Of a stretch of DNA of 64,000 nucleotides, positions 1 through 7,555 are shown piece by piece. Below the pieces are notes generated by a model that was not told the DNA's origin, did no database searches, and saw only the letters and a program-made list of their open reading frames with translations. The DNA comes from Mycolicibacterium baixiangningiae (GTDB taxonomy: Bacteria > Actinomycetota > Actinomycetes > Mycobacteriales > Mycobacteriaceae): assembly GCF_016313185.1 (NCBI RefSeq), contig NZ_CP066218.1:2542001-2606000 (forward strand). The letters are read 5' to 3'. Both the position numbers and the translations under genes were made by a program. Positions within the stretch are counted from its first letter, which is position 1. The number at the start of each line of letters is the position of its first letter.

Positions 1-1
1 C

Positions 2-1141
2 GTCTTCGCCCGCCTGCCCGGTGCCGACCCGACGCGCGGCGCGCTGATGATCCACGGCCATCTCGACGTGGTGCCGGCCGAACCGGCCGACTGGAGCGTG
101 CACCCGTTCGCCGGCGCGGTGCACGACGGCTACGTGTGGGGCCGCGGCGCGGTCGACATGAAGGACATGTGCGGGATGATGATCGCCGTCGCCCGCCACT
201 TCAAACGCGCCGGCATCGTGCCGCCCCGCGACCTGGTGTTCGCCTTCGTCTCCGACGAGGAACACGGCGGCACCTACGGCGCGGACTGGCTGGTGAACAA
301 CAGGCCCGATCTGTTCAACGGCGTGACCGAGGCGATCGGTGAGGTCGGCGGCTTCTCGCTGACGGTGCCGCGCCGCGACGGCGGCGAGCGCCGCCTCTAC
401 CTCATCGAGACGGCCGAGAAGGGTCTGTCGTGGATGCGGCTCACCGCGCGCGGCCGGGCCGGGCACGGATCGATGGTGCACGATGACAACGCGGTCACCG
501 CCGTCGCCGAGGCCGTCGCGAAACTGGGGCGCCACCAGTTCCCGCTGATCCTCACCGACCCCGTCGAGCAGTTCCTGACCGCCGTCGCCGAGGAGACCGG
601 GTACTCGTTCGACGTGGACTCGCCGGATCTGGACGGAACGATCGCCAAGCTCGGCGGCATCGCCCGCATCGTCGGCGCCACGCTGCGCGACACCGCCAAC
701 CCCACGATGCTCAGCGCGGGGTACAAGGCCAACGTGATCCCGCAGACCGCGGAGGCCATGGTGGACTGCCGCGTGCTGCCGGGCCGCAAGGAGGCGTTCG
801 AACGCGAGGTCGACGCGCTGATCGGGCCCGACGTGGTCCGGTCCTGGGAGCGCGACCTGCCGTCGTACGAGACGACGTTCGACGGCGACCTCGTCGAGCA
901 GATGAACGCCTCGCTGCTGGCGCTGGACCCCGACGCCCGCACCGTGCCCTACATGCTCTCCGGCGGGACCGACGCGAAGTCGTTCCAGCGGTTGGGGATT
1001 CGCTGCTTCGGGTTCATCCCGCTGCGGCTGCCACCGGAACTCGACTTCGCGGCGCTGTTCCACGGCATCGACGAACGGGTTCCGGTCGACGCCCTCGAAT
1101 TCGGCGCCCAGGTTCTGCAACACTTTCTCGAGCACTGCTGA
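2..1141 (+). CDS. M20-family metallopeptidase/deacylase, 5' end outside window
   Basis: The frame is open from base 2, so the start codon lies upstream of the window. The protein belongs to the ArgE/DapE/Acy1/CPG2 (M20) group of zinc hydrolases, which remove acyl or amino-acid groups from an amide nitrogen. Visible metal and catalytic motifs are HGHLDVVP, GRGAVDMKD and SDEEHGG, followed by the lid-domain region and a C-terminal SGGTDAKSF segment. The product resembles mycobacterial Rv2141c, which in H37Rv is followed directly by the PEBP protein gene Rv2140c. Here that partner is displaced about 4.2 kb by an insertion beginning 18 bp after this stop codon. The true substrate is unknown. Family assignment is firm. 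Confidence 0.9.
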   Translation, partial: VFARLPGADPTRGALMIHGHLDVVPAEPADWSVHPFAGAVHDGYVWGRGAVDMKDMCGMMIAVARHFKRAGIVPPRDLVFAFVSDEEHGGTYGADWLVNNRPDLFNGVTEAIGEVGGFSLTVPRRDGGERRLYLIETAEKGLSWMRLTARGRAGHGSMVHDDNAVTAVAEAVAKLGRHQFPLILTDPVEQFLTAVAEETGYSFDVDSPDLDGTIAKLGGIARIVGATLRDTANPTMLSAGYKANVIPQTAEAMVDCRVLPGRKEAFEREVDALIGPDVVRSWERDLPSYETTFDGDLVEQMNASLLALDPDARTVPYMLSGGTDAKSFQRLGIRCFGFIPLRLPPELDFAALFHGIDERVPVDALEFGAQVLQHFLEHC

Positions 1142-1158
1142 GCGGTCCCGCCCACGCG

Positions 1159-1178
1159 AAAGGACATCATGGCTTTTC
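1159..1178 (+). repeat. attL core (left copy of 20-bp direct repeat)
   Basis: This copy is identical to 5327-5346. If one extra C in the right copy is allowed, the match extends three more bases (gta). It lies 18 bp after the M20 stop codon and carries an AAAGGA ribosome-binding site and an ATG, which is where the PEBP gene would have started before insertion. Confidence 0.8.
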
Positions 1179-1237
1179 GTAGTGTGATTCGGCAGGTCGC
1201 GAGCTATGGAGAGTCAATTGGAGCGAATCGGAACTAG
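1169..1237 (+). pseudogene. 22-codon stub of the PEBP gene start left at attL
   Basis: The attL repeat retains the ribosome-binding site and start codon of the PEBP gene. It opens a frame that begins MAF, as the intact gene does, then runs into element sequence and stops at 1235-1237. It is 27 bp downstream of the M20 stop, the spacing expected of the ancestral operon. The stub is probably a by-product of integration. Whether it is translated is unknown. Confidence 0.5.
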
Positions 1238-1324
1238 TTTGACTGGTTGTATTGTGGCGCAGTACATCTCACGCCCGTCGTTTTCGATACCGCACGAGTG
1301 ATTTTGAGCCGTGGTGTGGTGTGC

Positions 1325-1346
1325 TGCGGACTGTCCTGCGGACTGT
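1325..1346 (+). repeat. Left pair of 10-bp repeats, candidate integrase arm sites
   Basis: tgcggactgt occurs at 1325-1334 and again at 1337-1346, with a 12-bp period. The same repeat pair in the same orientation is found at 5242-5262 near the other end. Tyrosine integrases of the lambda and L5 type bind short paired arm-type sites inside each attachment site, so this is a plausible role, though inferred. Confidence 0.45.
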
Positions 1347-1405
1347 GCCAGAGTTTCCCGGAAGATGTGAGAGACCTGATGCGGCTTAGCCCCGAAGCGA
1401 CGAAC

Positions 1406-1432
1406 GTCCCCCCGTCGCAGTGACGGGGGGAC
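1406..1432. terminator. Perfect 11-bp GC hairpin, possible terminator
   Basis: Arms gtccccccgtc (1406-1416) and gacggggggac (1422-1432) pair perfectly around a 5-base loop. It lies about 250 bp beyond the stop of the minus-strand lipoprotein gene and could end that operon. There is no T-tract, which is common for mycobacterial terminators, so this remains a candidate. Confidence 0.4.
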
Positions 1433-1683
1433 GATCCCACGGAGGGGCGGCGAGCCGACGCGAGCCCTGGCCGAATAACGCTCCGATTACACAGCCGACC
1501 CACCCACTTACGCCGGAACTGGCCCAACCAACCGCCGCTGGTTTTCCCACCTGATCGGTGCGTGCCCGATTCCAGATCGTCGGCCTATACAAGGCGACCG
1601 TCGCCGAGCGGCACCTCGCTTAGTCGGTGAAGTGACCGGCGAGCAGCCCGGCGGTAAGTCAGCGTTGGCCTCGGCCTCGGCAG

Positions 1684-2307
1684 TCAGCCCGCCGATTGTT
1701 CGATCACCAGCGATTTTTCAACGTCACCTTCTCTACTCTGCGGGAAGCACGGCGAGGAGGCGATAAGCGAGGGCGGTTGGCTCGGGTCAGGCCGCGAGCC
1801 GATCTGCAAGATGTAACCGTCGGGAGCGTAACCAAAGCGGTTCGGCTTATCGAATCCATTGCGCTCCAATACTTGCCAGCCCCAACTTTTCCAAAGTTCA
1901 CCAACCTGAGCGATTACCGCGCCGTAGTTCGTTCCTGGCGGAAAAGTCATATCGCGCCAGTCGGTGACCTTCACGGGCGGGTCGTCAGCGGTTGGATCGT
2001 CCTCGCAGAATGAGGTGCCGTTACCGATCGCGTAGCGGGTTCCGTCGAGGCTTGTGCCTCTGGGCAAGGCGTTGACCGTCTGCACCAAGTAGCGGTTGAT
2101 GGTGTCCTGCGCTTCCCGTTGGCTCGATGGAACGACGGGCGATGTGGGGGTCGGCACTTGCTCCATCGGTCCTCCTGGTATCTCCGTGGCACCTGTAGGC
2201 ACTGCCGGTCCGAGTGAACCTGACTCCGGTCCTGCGCATGCCGCGGCGGTGATCGCGGCTGTGCTGACGGCGATGATGATCGCCTTGCGCATAACGACCC
2301 CTGTCAT
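1684..2307 (-). CDS. Secreted lipoprotein, third gene of the element cassette
   Basis: The 207-residue product has a basic N-terminus, a hydrophobic stretch and a lipobox-like AAAC, followed by a Pro/Thr/Ser-rich linker and a compact domain ending with Cys-containing SSPCFP. It is therefore probably exported and lipid-anchored. The start ATG at 2307 overlaps the stop of the hydrolase gene by 4 bp, and a second ATG at 2292 (MRKAI) would give a more typical signal peptide. I do not recognise the mature domain. Its place directly after a candidate secreted hydrolase suggests an immunity or accessory protein, which is inference only. Confidence 0.7.
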   Translation of the reverse strand: MTGVVMRKAIIIAVSTAAITAAACAGPESGSLGPAVPTGATEIPGGPMEQVPTPTSPVVPSSQREAQDTINRYLVQTVNALPRGTSLDGTRYAIGNGTSFCEDDPTADDPPVKVTDWRDMTFPPGTNYGAVIAQVGELWKSWGWQVLERNGFDKPNRFGYAPDGYILQIGSRPDPSQPPSLIASSPCFPQSREGDVEKSLVIEQSAG

Positions 2308-3950
2308 GGCGTGAAGGTAGGTGGCGTAAGGCCCTCAGGCTTTCCGGCGATGATCCGGCCCATGTTGAGAAGGGCGGGGTTGTCAGGACTCCAATAGCTG
2401 CTGTGTGCGTCGACCCCGAAGTTGCTTGTTGGCCCGGCTGCTGCTTCGAATGGGACTGCGCCGAAGCTGCTGCCCATTGGGTCCGGTCCGAGCGTGGCGT
2501 AGGTAGCGATCCCGATGACGTCGTTCTCCGCGCGCGATGCGTATACCTGGGCGCCGTCGGGAAGGCTGAGCTGCCCGGCGTTGTCGGCCAACATGCCTGG
2601 CCCGCCCACCGACACAACGTTGTTGGCATCCAGATGGTGGCCGTCCATCCCCGCGGCGCCGACCAGAGTCGCGCCGTAGCTGTGGCCGATAACCGTGTTG
2701 GTCGACGCGCCGCCCGCCGCGACGTCGTCGTGCGAGGCTCGCATGCCGGCTTGGAAGTCGTCGAGAGCCTGAGCACCATTGTGCGCATAGCTCGTCGACG
2801 GCGCGTCAGTGATGACGTTCATCGGCCGGTCGTAGCCCATCCACGTCGTCATGGACACATCATCGGGGCGAAGGTTCCGGTCCGCATTCAAGGTCGCTTG
2901 CAGCATCGCTTCTGATTTCTCCGTGCTGAACTCAAGGCGGGTGAGGTCTTGCCCGGTGCCGGGCACGAACGTTCCATTCCGCTTAGCGGTGTCAGGATCG
3001 TTGATGGACACTGCGGCGTGACCCTGGTCGTCGATAAACCCGAGGTAGCGAGGGAGGCCGTCGGGTGAGTCGAGCGACTTCTGCACTTGTTCGTATCCTT
3101 GCCGCTCGCGCTGCGCGTTGTCCCACTGCGTCTTGAAGTCTCTGAATCCCGGCGGACTCGGATTCGGTACATTCGATCGCCCGTCGGTCCACTCAGGATG
3201 TTCTAGTGCAAGACGGTCGATTTCAGCTTGGTTGGCTTGCTGTAGCTCCGTGAGGTGCAGCTTGTTGTAGTGGCTCCGGTCGACGAATGGCATGCCAGGG
3301 TGGTTGCCGATGCTGTGGTCTCTGGCGTAGAGGTAATCCTTCTCCTCTTGATCCAGCTTGTCCCACAACTCATTGAACTGCTCCGGGTCATCCGGCAAGG
3401 GCTTGCCTAGTGCCTCCTGGATTGCCGGGTCGTTCGTGTGGGGGGTGTCGGGGATCGGCGCCTGGCCAGTGGCCATGGCGATGGCCCGCGACAGTTCCTG
3501 GTCTGCCTGGGCGGCTTCCGCGAGGATGGCGTCGAGCTTGGGCTGAAGCTCCACTTGTTTGAGGAGCACCTCCATCGGCGGTACGCCGGCTGACCCTGGT
3601 CCCGCCTCTACGGTGTTGCTGATCGGGTCGATTGCCATGCCGGCGCCTTCGGCCTCCGCCCGCAGGTTGGCTAGATCCGCCTTCACTTTGTCAACATCGT
3701 CCGCGGCCTTGCTCGCGGCCTGTGCGACGGCCAGCGCTTCCTCACCATGAGCATTGAGGTCCCGCCGCGTTTCGTTAATCGCATCCCTCGCGGACTCCGA
3801 CGCCTGACCACCCCATGTCCCGAACGCCGGCAATTCTGCGATACCGTTCGCGGCTTCGGAAGCGGCTTCGGCACGGCTTCGCGTGGCGTGAAAAACTTCG
3901 CGGACATCGCCGGAGTTCCAGCGATCGATGTCTTCGACGGAGACGGTCAC
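2304..3950 (-). CDS. WXG-type protein fused to DUF1023-like alpha/beta hydrolase
   Basis: The 548-residue protein has a helical N-terminal ~180 residues with a GTWGG motif, resembling WXG100/LXG secretion domains. A C-terminal alpha/beta-hydrolase domain of the actinobacterial DUF1023 (Abhydrolase_8) type follows. The nucleophile elbow GHSYG places the catalytic Ser at about residue 424, and a late DAHSSYW segment can supply the His. No signal peptide is seen, which fits export by an ESX system. The GTG start is at 3950, 3 bp after the stop of the EspC-like gene, and the lipoprotein gene overlaps the 3' end by 4 bp. The substrate is unknown; a lipase or esterase role is plausible. Confidence 0.8.
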   Translation of the reverse strand: MTVSVEDIDRWNSGDVREVFHATRSRAEAASEAANGIAELPAFGTWGGQASESARDAINETRRDLNAHGEEALAVAQAASKAADDVDKVKADLANLRAEAEGAGMAIDPISNTVEAGPGSAGVPPMEVLLKQVELQPKLDAILAEAAQADQELSRAIAMATGQAPIPDTPHTNDPAIQEALGKPLPDDPEQFNELWDKLDQEEKDYLYARDHSIGNHPGMPFVDRSHYNKLHLTELQQANQAEIDRLALEHPEWTDGRSNVPNPSPPGFRDFKTQWDNAQRERQGYEQVQKSLDSPDGLPRYLGFIDDQGHAAVSINDPDTAKRNGTFVPGTGQDLTRLEFSTEKSEAMLQATLNADRNLRPDDVSMTTWMGYDRPMNVITDAPSTSYAHNGAQALDDFQAGMRASHDDVAAGGASTNTVIGHSYGATLVGAAGMDGHHLDANNVVSVGGPGMLADNAGQLSLPDGAQVYASRAENDVIGIATYATLGPDPMGSSFGAVPFEAAAGPTSNFGVDAHSSYWSPDNPALLNMGRIIAGKPEGLTPPTFTP

Positions 3951-3953
3951 CGT

Positions 3954-4274
3954 CTAGAGACCGAGGTCGAGTTCGCTGGCCGCGTCTCGAACGTTTGAGG
4001 CGGAGTCGAGGTCGACGTTCTGATAGGCCGCCGCCCCCGTCCGCAAGCCGTCCGCGTGATCGATCATTCGTCCGAATAGCTTCGACGTATCGGCTTGCCA
4101 CTTTGACATCGCCGCTTCTGTAGCCGCGGCTGAATTCGCAGGTAGACCGGGCTGCGCGGAATCTATCCGGGCGTCCGCCGCGAGGTGTTTGGACTGCACG
4201 TTGTCAGCATGGGTGTCGAGCGTAGCTGCGGAGACATGCAGGTCTTCCGGCGTAACTCTGACCTGTTCGGGCAC
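3954..4274 (-). CDS. EspC/DUF2580-like small ESX-associated protein
   Basis: The 106-residue, mostly helical protein begins VPEQVRVTPEDLHVSAATLD. That is typical of the DUF2580 (EspC) family, whose members are ESX-1-associated and pair with larger substrates. I chose the GTG at 4274 because a GAGGAGG ribosome-binding site lies 5 bp upstream, although the frame stays open further upstream. It is the first gene of the three-gene minus-strand operon. By analogy with EspA-EspC or WXG100 pairs it may be a secretion partner of the downstream hydrolase. That pairing is inferred. Confidence 0.75.
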   Translation of the reverse strand: MPEQVRVTPEDLHVSAATLDTHADNVQSKHLAADARIDSAQPGLPANSAAATEAAMSKWQADTSKLFGRMIDHADGLRTGAAAYQNVDLDSASNVRDAASELDLGL

Positions 4275-4682
4275 GATCGCCTCCTCGCGTGCCGGTGTTG
4301 CTCGTGTATCGAGGATAGCGGCCGATGGTGGGGCGGGGACCCGGCAATTTGTAGTTGCTGCTGATGGAGCCCACGATTCGGTGACCTCAAACCGGATGCG
4401 GGCGACACGGCGCAATAAAGGCGCACCGCCGCCTCGAATCGAGACGAGCAGATCCGCGGCCCGTTAGGTCAACGACGCCTGGAAGCCGCCCCTCCCGAAG
4501 GGAGATATAGGGCGGTCTGGGCAAGGGTGCCGAGAGGCCGGCGACCGGCAGCCGCCAACCCTCTGGGAACCCATTTCCAATCAGTCGAATCAAAGTCGAG
4601 ACGCCATTGGCCGTCGTTCGGCATCGCCAGCCGGCGGGGGGCTGCACCCTTTGCGGCGCCGCCTGTCGACGAAGAATGGTCT
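4275..4682. other. Noncoding promoter side of the element cassette
   Basis: No convincing gene is present. This stretch separates the integrase remnant from the EspC-like gene and must hold the promoter of the minus-strand cassette. Weak similarity to further integrase debris is possible near 4690, but I cannot support a frame. Confidence 0.5.
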
Positions 4683-5220
4683 CTAACCCTTCGCGTGCGG
4701 GCAGTGGGTTCCCACCACGCGCTGGGCGACGGCGAAGCACGGGTGCAATTGGTCCGACACGTCGATCTCTCGAAGAGGAACCTTCTCCCAGCGCGGGAGG
4801 ATCGTCGCATCGGGCAAGCCTCGGTATCCGCCACTAGTGGATGCTTTGAGCTTTTGCTCTATCGCGGTGTACCACTCCTCGGCCACCACCCCGAACGTCG
4901 TCACCGACATCCGTGGGTCGACATAGCCGCCGGTCTGAATCTCGGCCGTTCACCTGGTTGATTCGCTGCCGCGCGTCCACCTTGCGGTCGTAGGATGCGG
5001 TGCGTTCCTGCCCCTGGTGGTCAACCCAGCGCGCCATCCAGCGGCGACCGGTGCCATGGCGGGCTATACACACCGTGGTGCCTGGGGTGCCATGCTTGGT
5101 GTCGATGCACCACGTCCCAGCCGTTCCGCCGCTGTCCGAATTATTGGGACTCTCGCCCCGCCGAACCGAGCGATGCCATCGGTCCTCCACGCCTGCGCGC
5201 TGCCCTCGCTTGCCCGCCAT
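4683..5220 (-). pseudogene. Decayed tyrosine (phage-type) integrase
   Basis: The reading starts with MAGKRGQRAGVEDRWHRSV at 5220 and continues to RWVDHQGQERTASYDRKVDA and RINQVN, as in the N-terminal arm-binding domain of mycobacterial phage integrases. Near 4950 the frame shifts by one base. The other frame then continues GYVDPRMSVTTFGVVAEEWY and LPRWEKVPLREIDVSD, the SAM-like core-binding domain. After that the homology breaks off and a stop follows at 4683. The catalytic domain with its R-H-R-Y residues is absent, so the gene is dead. It reads inward from the right attachment site, the usual layout for an integrase gene. Confidence 0.75.
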
Positions 5221-5241
5221 CGTCGGAAACTCGAGCCGTGT

Positions 5242-5262
5242 TGCGGACTGTGTGCGGACTGA
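5242..5262 (+). repeat. Right pair of 10-bp repeats, candidate integrase arm sites
   Basis: tgcggactgt lies at 5242-5251 and tgcggactga at 5253-5262, an 11-bp period. It matches the pair at 1325-1346. It sits between the integrase start codon and the right core repeat, as expected for arm-type sites. Confidence 0.45.
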
Positions 5263-5326
5263 ACCACTCTTGGTTTCGCATGATGCCGTACTGAACTGCA
5301 ATTTCTGAAGTGCTCACCCAGAGAGA

Positions 5327-5346
5327 AAAGGACATCATGGCTTTTC
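5327..5346 (+). repeat. attR core (right copy of 20-bp direct repeat)
   Basis: This copy is identical to 1159-1178. It contains the AAAGGA ribosome-binding site and the ATG (5337) of the PEBP gene, so integration here preserves translation of the target gene. Confidence 0.8.
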
Positions 5347-5870
5347 CGTACAACCCCTACGAGTTCCTCCCCGAACTGCCCTCGTTCACGCTGACCTCCG
5401 AGTCGGTGACCGACGGGCAGCCGCTGGCCAACGATCAGGTGAGCGGGCTGATGGGGGCCGGCGGCTCCGACGTGTCGCCGCAGCTGTCGTGGTCGGGCTT
5501 CCCCGAGGAGACGCGCAGCTTCGCCGTCACCGTCTACGACCCCGATGCGCCCACCGGGTCCGGCTTCTGGCACTGGGCGGTCTTCAACCTGCCCGCCACC
5601 GTCACCGAACTGCCCGCGGGTGTGGGTGACGGCAGCGCGAAGGGCTTCCCGGGTGATGCGGTGACGCTGGCGAACGACGCCGGGATGAAGCGCTTCGTCG
5701 GCGCCGCCCCGCCGCCCGGACACGGGCCGCACCGCTACTTCATCGTCGTGCACGCCGTCGACGTCGAGAAGCTGGACATCCCCGAGGACGCCACCCCGGC
5801 CTACCTCGGGTTCAACCTCTTCAGCCACGCCATCGCCCGCGCGATCATCCACGGGACTTACGAGCAGTAG
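5337..5870 (+). CDS. PEBP (YbhB/YbcL) family protein
   Basis: The 177-residue protein shows both hallmark PEBP segments: the ligand-pocket region [19 protein letters not shown] and the later [13 protein letters not shown]. The family binds phosphate- or phospholipid-like ligands. The mycobacterial member Rv2140c is a small cytosolic protein of similar length. I chose the ATG at 5337 because AAAGGA lies 4 bp upstream; an upstream in-frame ATG at 5310 lies in element DNA. The integrated element separates the gene from its presumed operon partner, so it must now use a promoter at the element's right end or none. Confidence 0.9.
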   Translation: MAFPYNPYEFLPELPSFTLTSESVTDGQPLANDQVSGLMGAGGSDVSPQLSWSGFPEETRSFAVTVYDPDAPTGSGFWHWAVFNLPATVTELPAGVGDGSAKGFPGDAVTLANDAGMKRFVGAAPPPGHGPHRYFIVVHAVDVEKLDIPEDATPAYLGFNLFSHAIARAIIHGTYEQ

Positions 5871-5872
5871 CG

Positions 5873-6655
5873 CTAGATCGGACGGGCGCTGATCTGCGAC
5901 TGCGACCGCACGTGCAGGCGCGTGCGGTCGGCGCGGAACAGGTCGATCGAGTACTCGACCGCGCGGTCGTGCTGGTCGTAGCCCGTGCGCAGCACCTTCA
6001 GCACGGGGCTCCCGGCGGTCCGGCCGAGCAGGGCGGCCTCGGCCGCCGGCACCGCCGCCACCTCGATGGACTCGTCGGCCACGCAGATCTGCAGTCCGAA
6101 CTGGGTGCGCAGCGTGCGGTAGAGGGAGCTCATAGGGGTGCTCAGCACGCCGGCCAGCTCGGGGAGCAGATACATCTGTTCCAGCGACAGGGTGTCCCCG
6201 TCGGCGTGGCGCAGCCTCAGCAGGGAGACCACCTGCTCACCGGGGGACAGCCGCAGCGCTGATGCGACATCCGGGCGGGACGACACCCATCCCGCGCGGA
6301 TCACCGACGTGCCGCCGGCGAAGCCCTGCTCGTGCAGGATCTCGGGGATCCCCTTGACCGTGTTGAGGCTGCGCAGCACGCTGCGGCTGTGGCAGTACGG
6401 CTGGGCTGCCTGCGGTGACACGTCCCGTGCGGGCACCCCGGTGAGGTAAGCGCCGCCCGCGCGGCCCCGGACCCGCTCGATCGTGCCGTCGGACTCGAGC
6501 AGCTCGAGTGCTTTGCGTACCGTCGTACGCGAGGTGCCCAGACGCTCGGCCAGCGCCCGCTCGGTGGGCAGCCTGGCTTCGCCCCTGGCGGTCAGCTCGT
6601 CGGCGAGTCGCCGGAGCGCGGTGTGCGCGTGTGCCAGCGCAAGCATGACGCTCAC
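5873..6655 (-). CDS. GntR-family regulator with UTRA ligand domain (HutC subfamily)
   Basis: Residues ~28-75 form a winged helix with LPTERALAERLGTSRTTVRK. Residues ~100-250 form a UTRA-type effector domain, including LSLEQMYLLP and VEYSIDLFRAD, typical of the HutC subfamily. Such proteins usually repress a neighbouring transport or catabolic operon until a small ligand binds. The gene is divergent from the seven-gene symporter/amidohydrolase operon starting at 6752, which is its most likely target. The stop lies 3 bp from the PEBP stop (convergent). The start at 6655 is the first ATG of the frame, and the true start could be slightly different. Confidence 0.88.
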   Translation of the reverse strand: MSVMLALAHAHTALRRLADELTARGEARLPTERALAERLGTSRTTVRKALELLESDGTIERVRGRAGGAYLTGVPARDVSPQAAQPYCHSRSVLRSLNTVKGIPEILHEQGFAGGTSVIRAGWVSSRPDVASALRLSPGEQVVSLLRLRHADGDTLSLEQMYLLPELAGVLSTPMSSLYRTLRTQFGLQICVADESIEVAAVPAAEAALLGRTAGSPVLKVLRTGYDQHDRAVEYSIDLFRADRTRLHVRSQSQISARPI

Positions 6656-6736
6656 GGTAGTGCGGGCAGTTCCCTGGCTGCACCTCCGCCCCGACAGCGT
6701 TACGTGGGCTTAACACGACGCCGAACGAACCAGAAA

Positions 6737-6744
6737 TGGTCTAG
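6737..6744 (+). promoter_or_regulatory. Candidate GntR/UTRA operator half-site
   Basis: TGGTCTAG sits 8 bp before the start of the downstream operon. It equals the left half of the TGGTCTAGACCA-type sites bound by HutC-subfamily regulators such as DasR and NagR. The right half is degenerate (cggg). A role as operator for the adjacent GntR protein is an inference. Confidence 0.35.
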
Positions 6745-6751
6745 CGGGATC

Positions 6752-7555
6752 GTGAAGTCCGTGACCGACACCCGCACCGAGCGCGTCCGGCTGGGCCTGG
6801 CCATGGCCGAGGAGGCGGGCCGGATGTCGCGCCGTTACTTCGACACCCGCGGTCTGGACGTCGAGGTGAAGGCCGACGGATCACCGGTCACCCGGGCCGA
6901 CCGCGAGATCGAGCTCGCCCTGCGCGACGCCGTCGCCACCCGGTTCCCCGGCGACGGGTTCTCCGGTGAGGAGTACCCCGATACCGATGGCGACAGCGGC
7001 TACCGGTGGATCGTCGACCCGATCGACGGTACGAAGTCCTTCGTTCGCGGTGTGCCGCTGTATGCGAATCTCGTTGCCCTGCAACAGGGTGACGAGATCG
7101 TCTTCGGGGTCATCAACCTGCCCGGCGCGGATGTGGTCGTGCACGCCGAGCGCGGCCACGGCTGCTGGCGCAACGGAGTGCGGGTGCATGTGTCGGACCG
7201 GCCTGCCCTCGACGGTGCGTACGTGATGGCGACTTGGCTCGAAGACTGGGACGCCGGTGTCATCGGCGACCTGCACAGCCAAGGCGTGGTGCTGCGTACC
7301 TGGGGTGACGCGTTCGGTTATGCGATGGTCGCCTGCGGCCATGCCGACGGGGTCGTCGACTACCGCGCGCACGCCTTCGATCTGGCGCCGATGCCGGTGA
7401 TCATCGAGGAAGCCGGGGGCCGCTTCACCAGTCTCGACGGACGTCGCGTCATCGACGCGGGCAACGGAATCGCCACCAACGGGTTGATCCACGACGCGCT
7501 GCTGCCGTGGGTCGCGCCCGCACACACCAACCACGAGCGAGGGATTCGAGTATGA
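6752..7555 (+). CDS. Inositol-monophosphatase/HisN-like phosphatase
   Basis: The 267-residue product carries the metal-binding motifs of the IMPase superfamily: SGEEYPD, WIVDPIDGTKSF and FDLAPMPVIIEEAGG, where Phe replaces the usual Trp. Enzymes of this Mg2+-dependent family hydrolyse inositol phosphates, histidinol phosphate or related phosphate monoesters. I chose the GTG at 6752; GTG 6761 is an alternative in the same frame. It is the first gene of a tightly overlapping operon, and its stop overlaps the DUF3311 ATG. Its role alongside two kinases of the same operon is unclear; it may recycle or dephosphorylate a pathway intermediate. Confidence 0.85.
   Translation: MKSVTDTRTERVRLGLAMAEEAGRMSRRYFDTRGLDVEVKADGSPVTRADREIELALRDAVATRFPGDGFSGEEYPDTDGDSGYRWIVDPIDGTKSFVRGVPLYANLVALQQGDEIVFGVINLPGADVVVHAERGHGCWRNGVRVHVSDRPALDGAYVMATWLEDWDAGVIGDLHSQGVVLRTWGDAFGYAMVACGHADGVVDYRAHAFDLAPMPVIIEEAGGRFTSLDGRRVIDAGNGIATNGLIHDALLPWVAPAHTNHERGIRV

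Larger units (their letters stand above)
1142..1683. other. Gene-poor left end of the element
   Basis: I see no convincing gene here on either strand. Minus-strand frames of up to 97 codons lack a ribosome-binding site and recognisable motifs. The stretch holds the attL core, the left pair of 10-bp repeats (1325-1346) and a perfect GC hairpin (1406-1432). The first hundred bases after attL are clearly AT-richer than the flanking chromosome. Confidence 0.6.
1159..5346. mobile_element. ~4.2-kb integrative element carrying a type VII secretion-type cassette
   Basis: A perfect 20-bp direct repeat (aaaggacatcatggcttttc) occurs at 1159-1178 and 5327-5346. The right copy contains the ribosome-binding site and start codon of the PEBP gene, and the left copy sits where that gene would begin if it followed the M20 gene directly. 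Between the copies are a decayed tyrosine integrase next to the right end, paired 10-bp repeats near both ends, and a minus-strand EspC-like/hydrolase/lipoprotein operon. Base composition is visibly more AT-rich than the flanks. Site-specific integration into the PEBP 5' end is an inference from these features. The element looks immobile now because the integrase is broken. Confidence 0.8.

Noticed and set aside
1234..1527. A 97-codon minus-strand gene in the left end of the element
   Set aside because: It has no ribosome-binding site, no motifs, and covers the arm-type repeats and the GC hairpin.
1159..5346. An insertion sequence or transposon
   Set aside because: There are no terminal inverted repeats or transposase, and the 20-bp direct repeat with an integrase remnant fits site-specific integration better.
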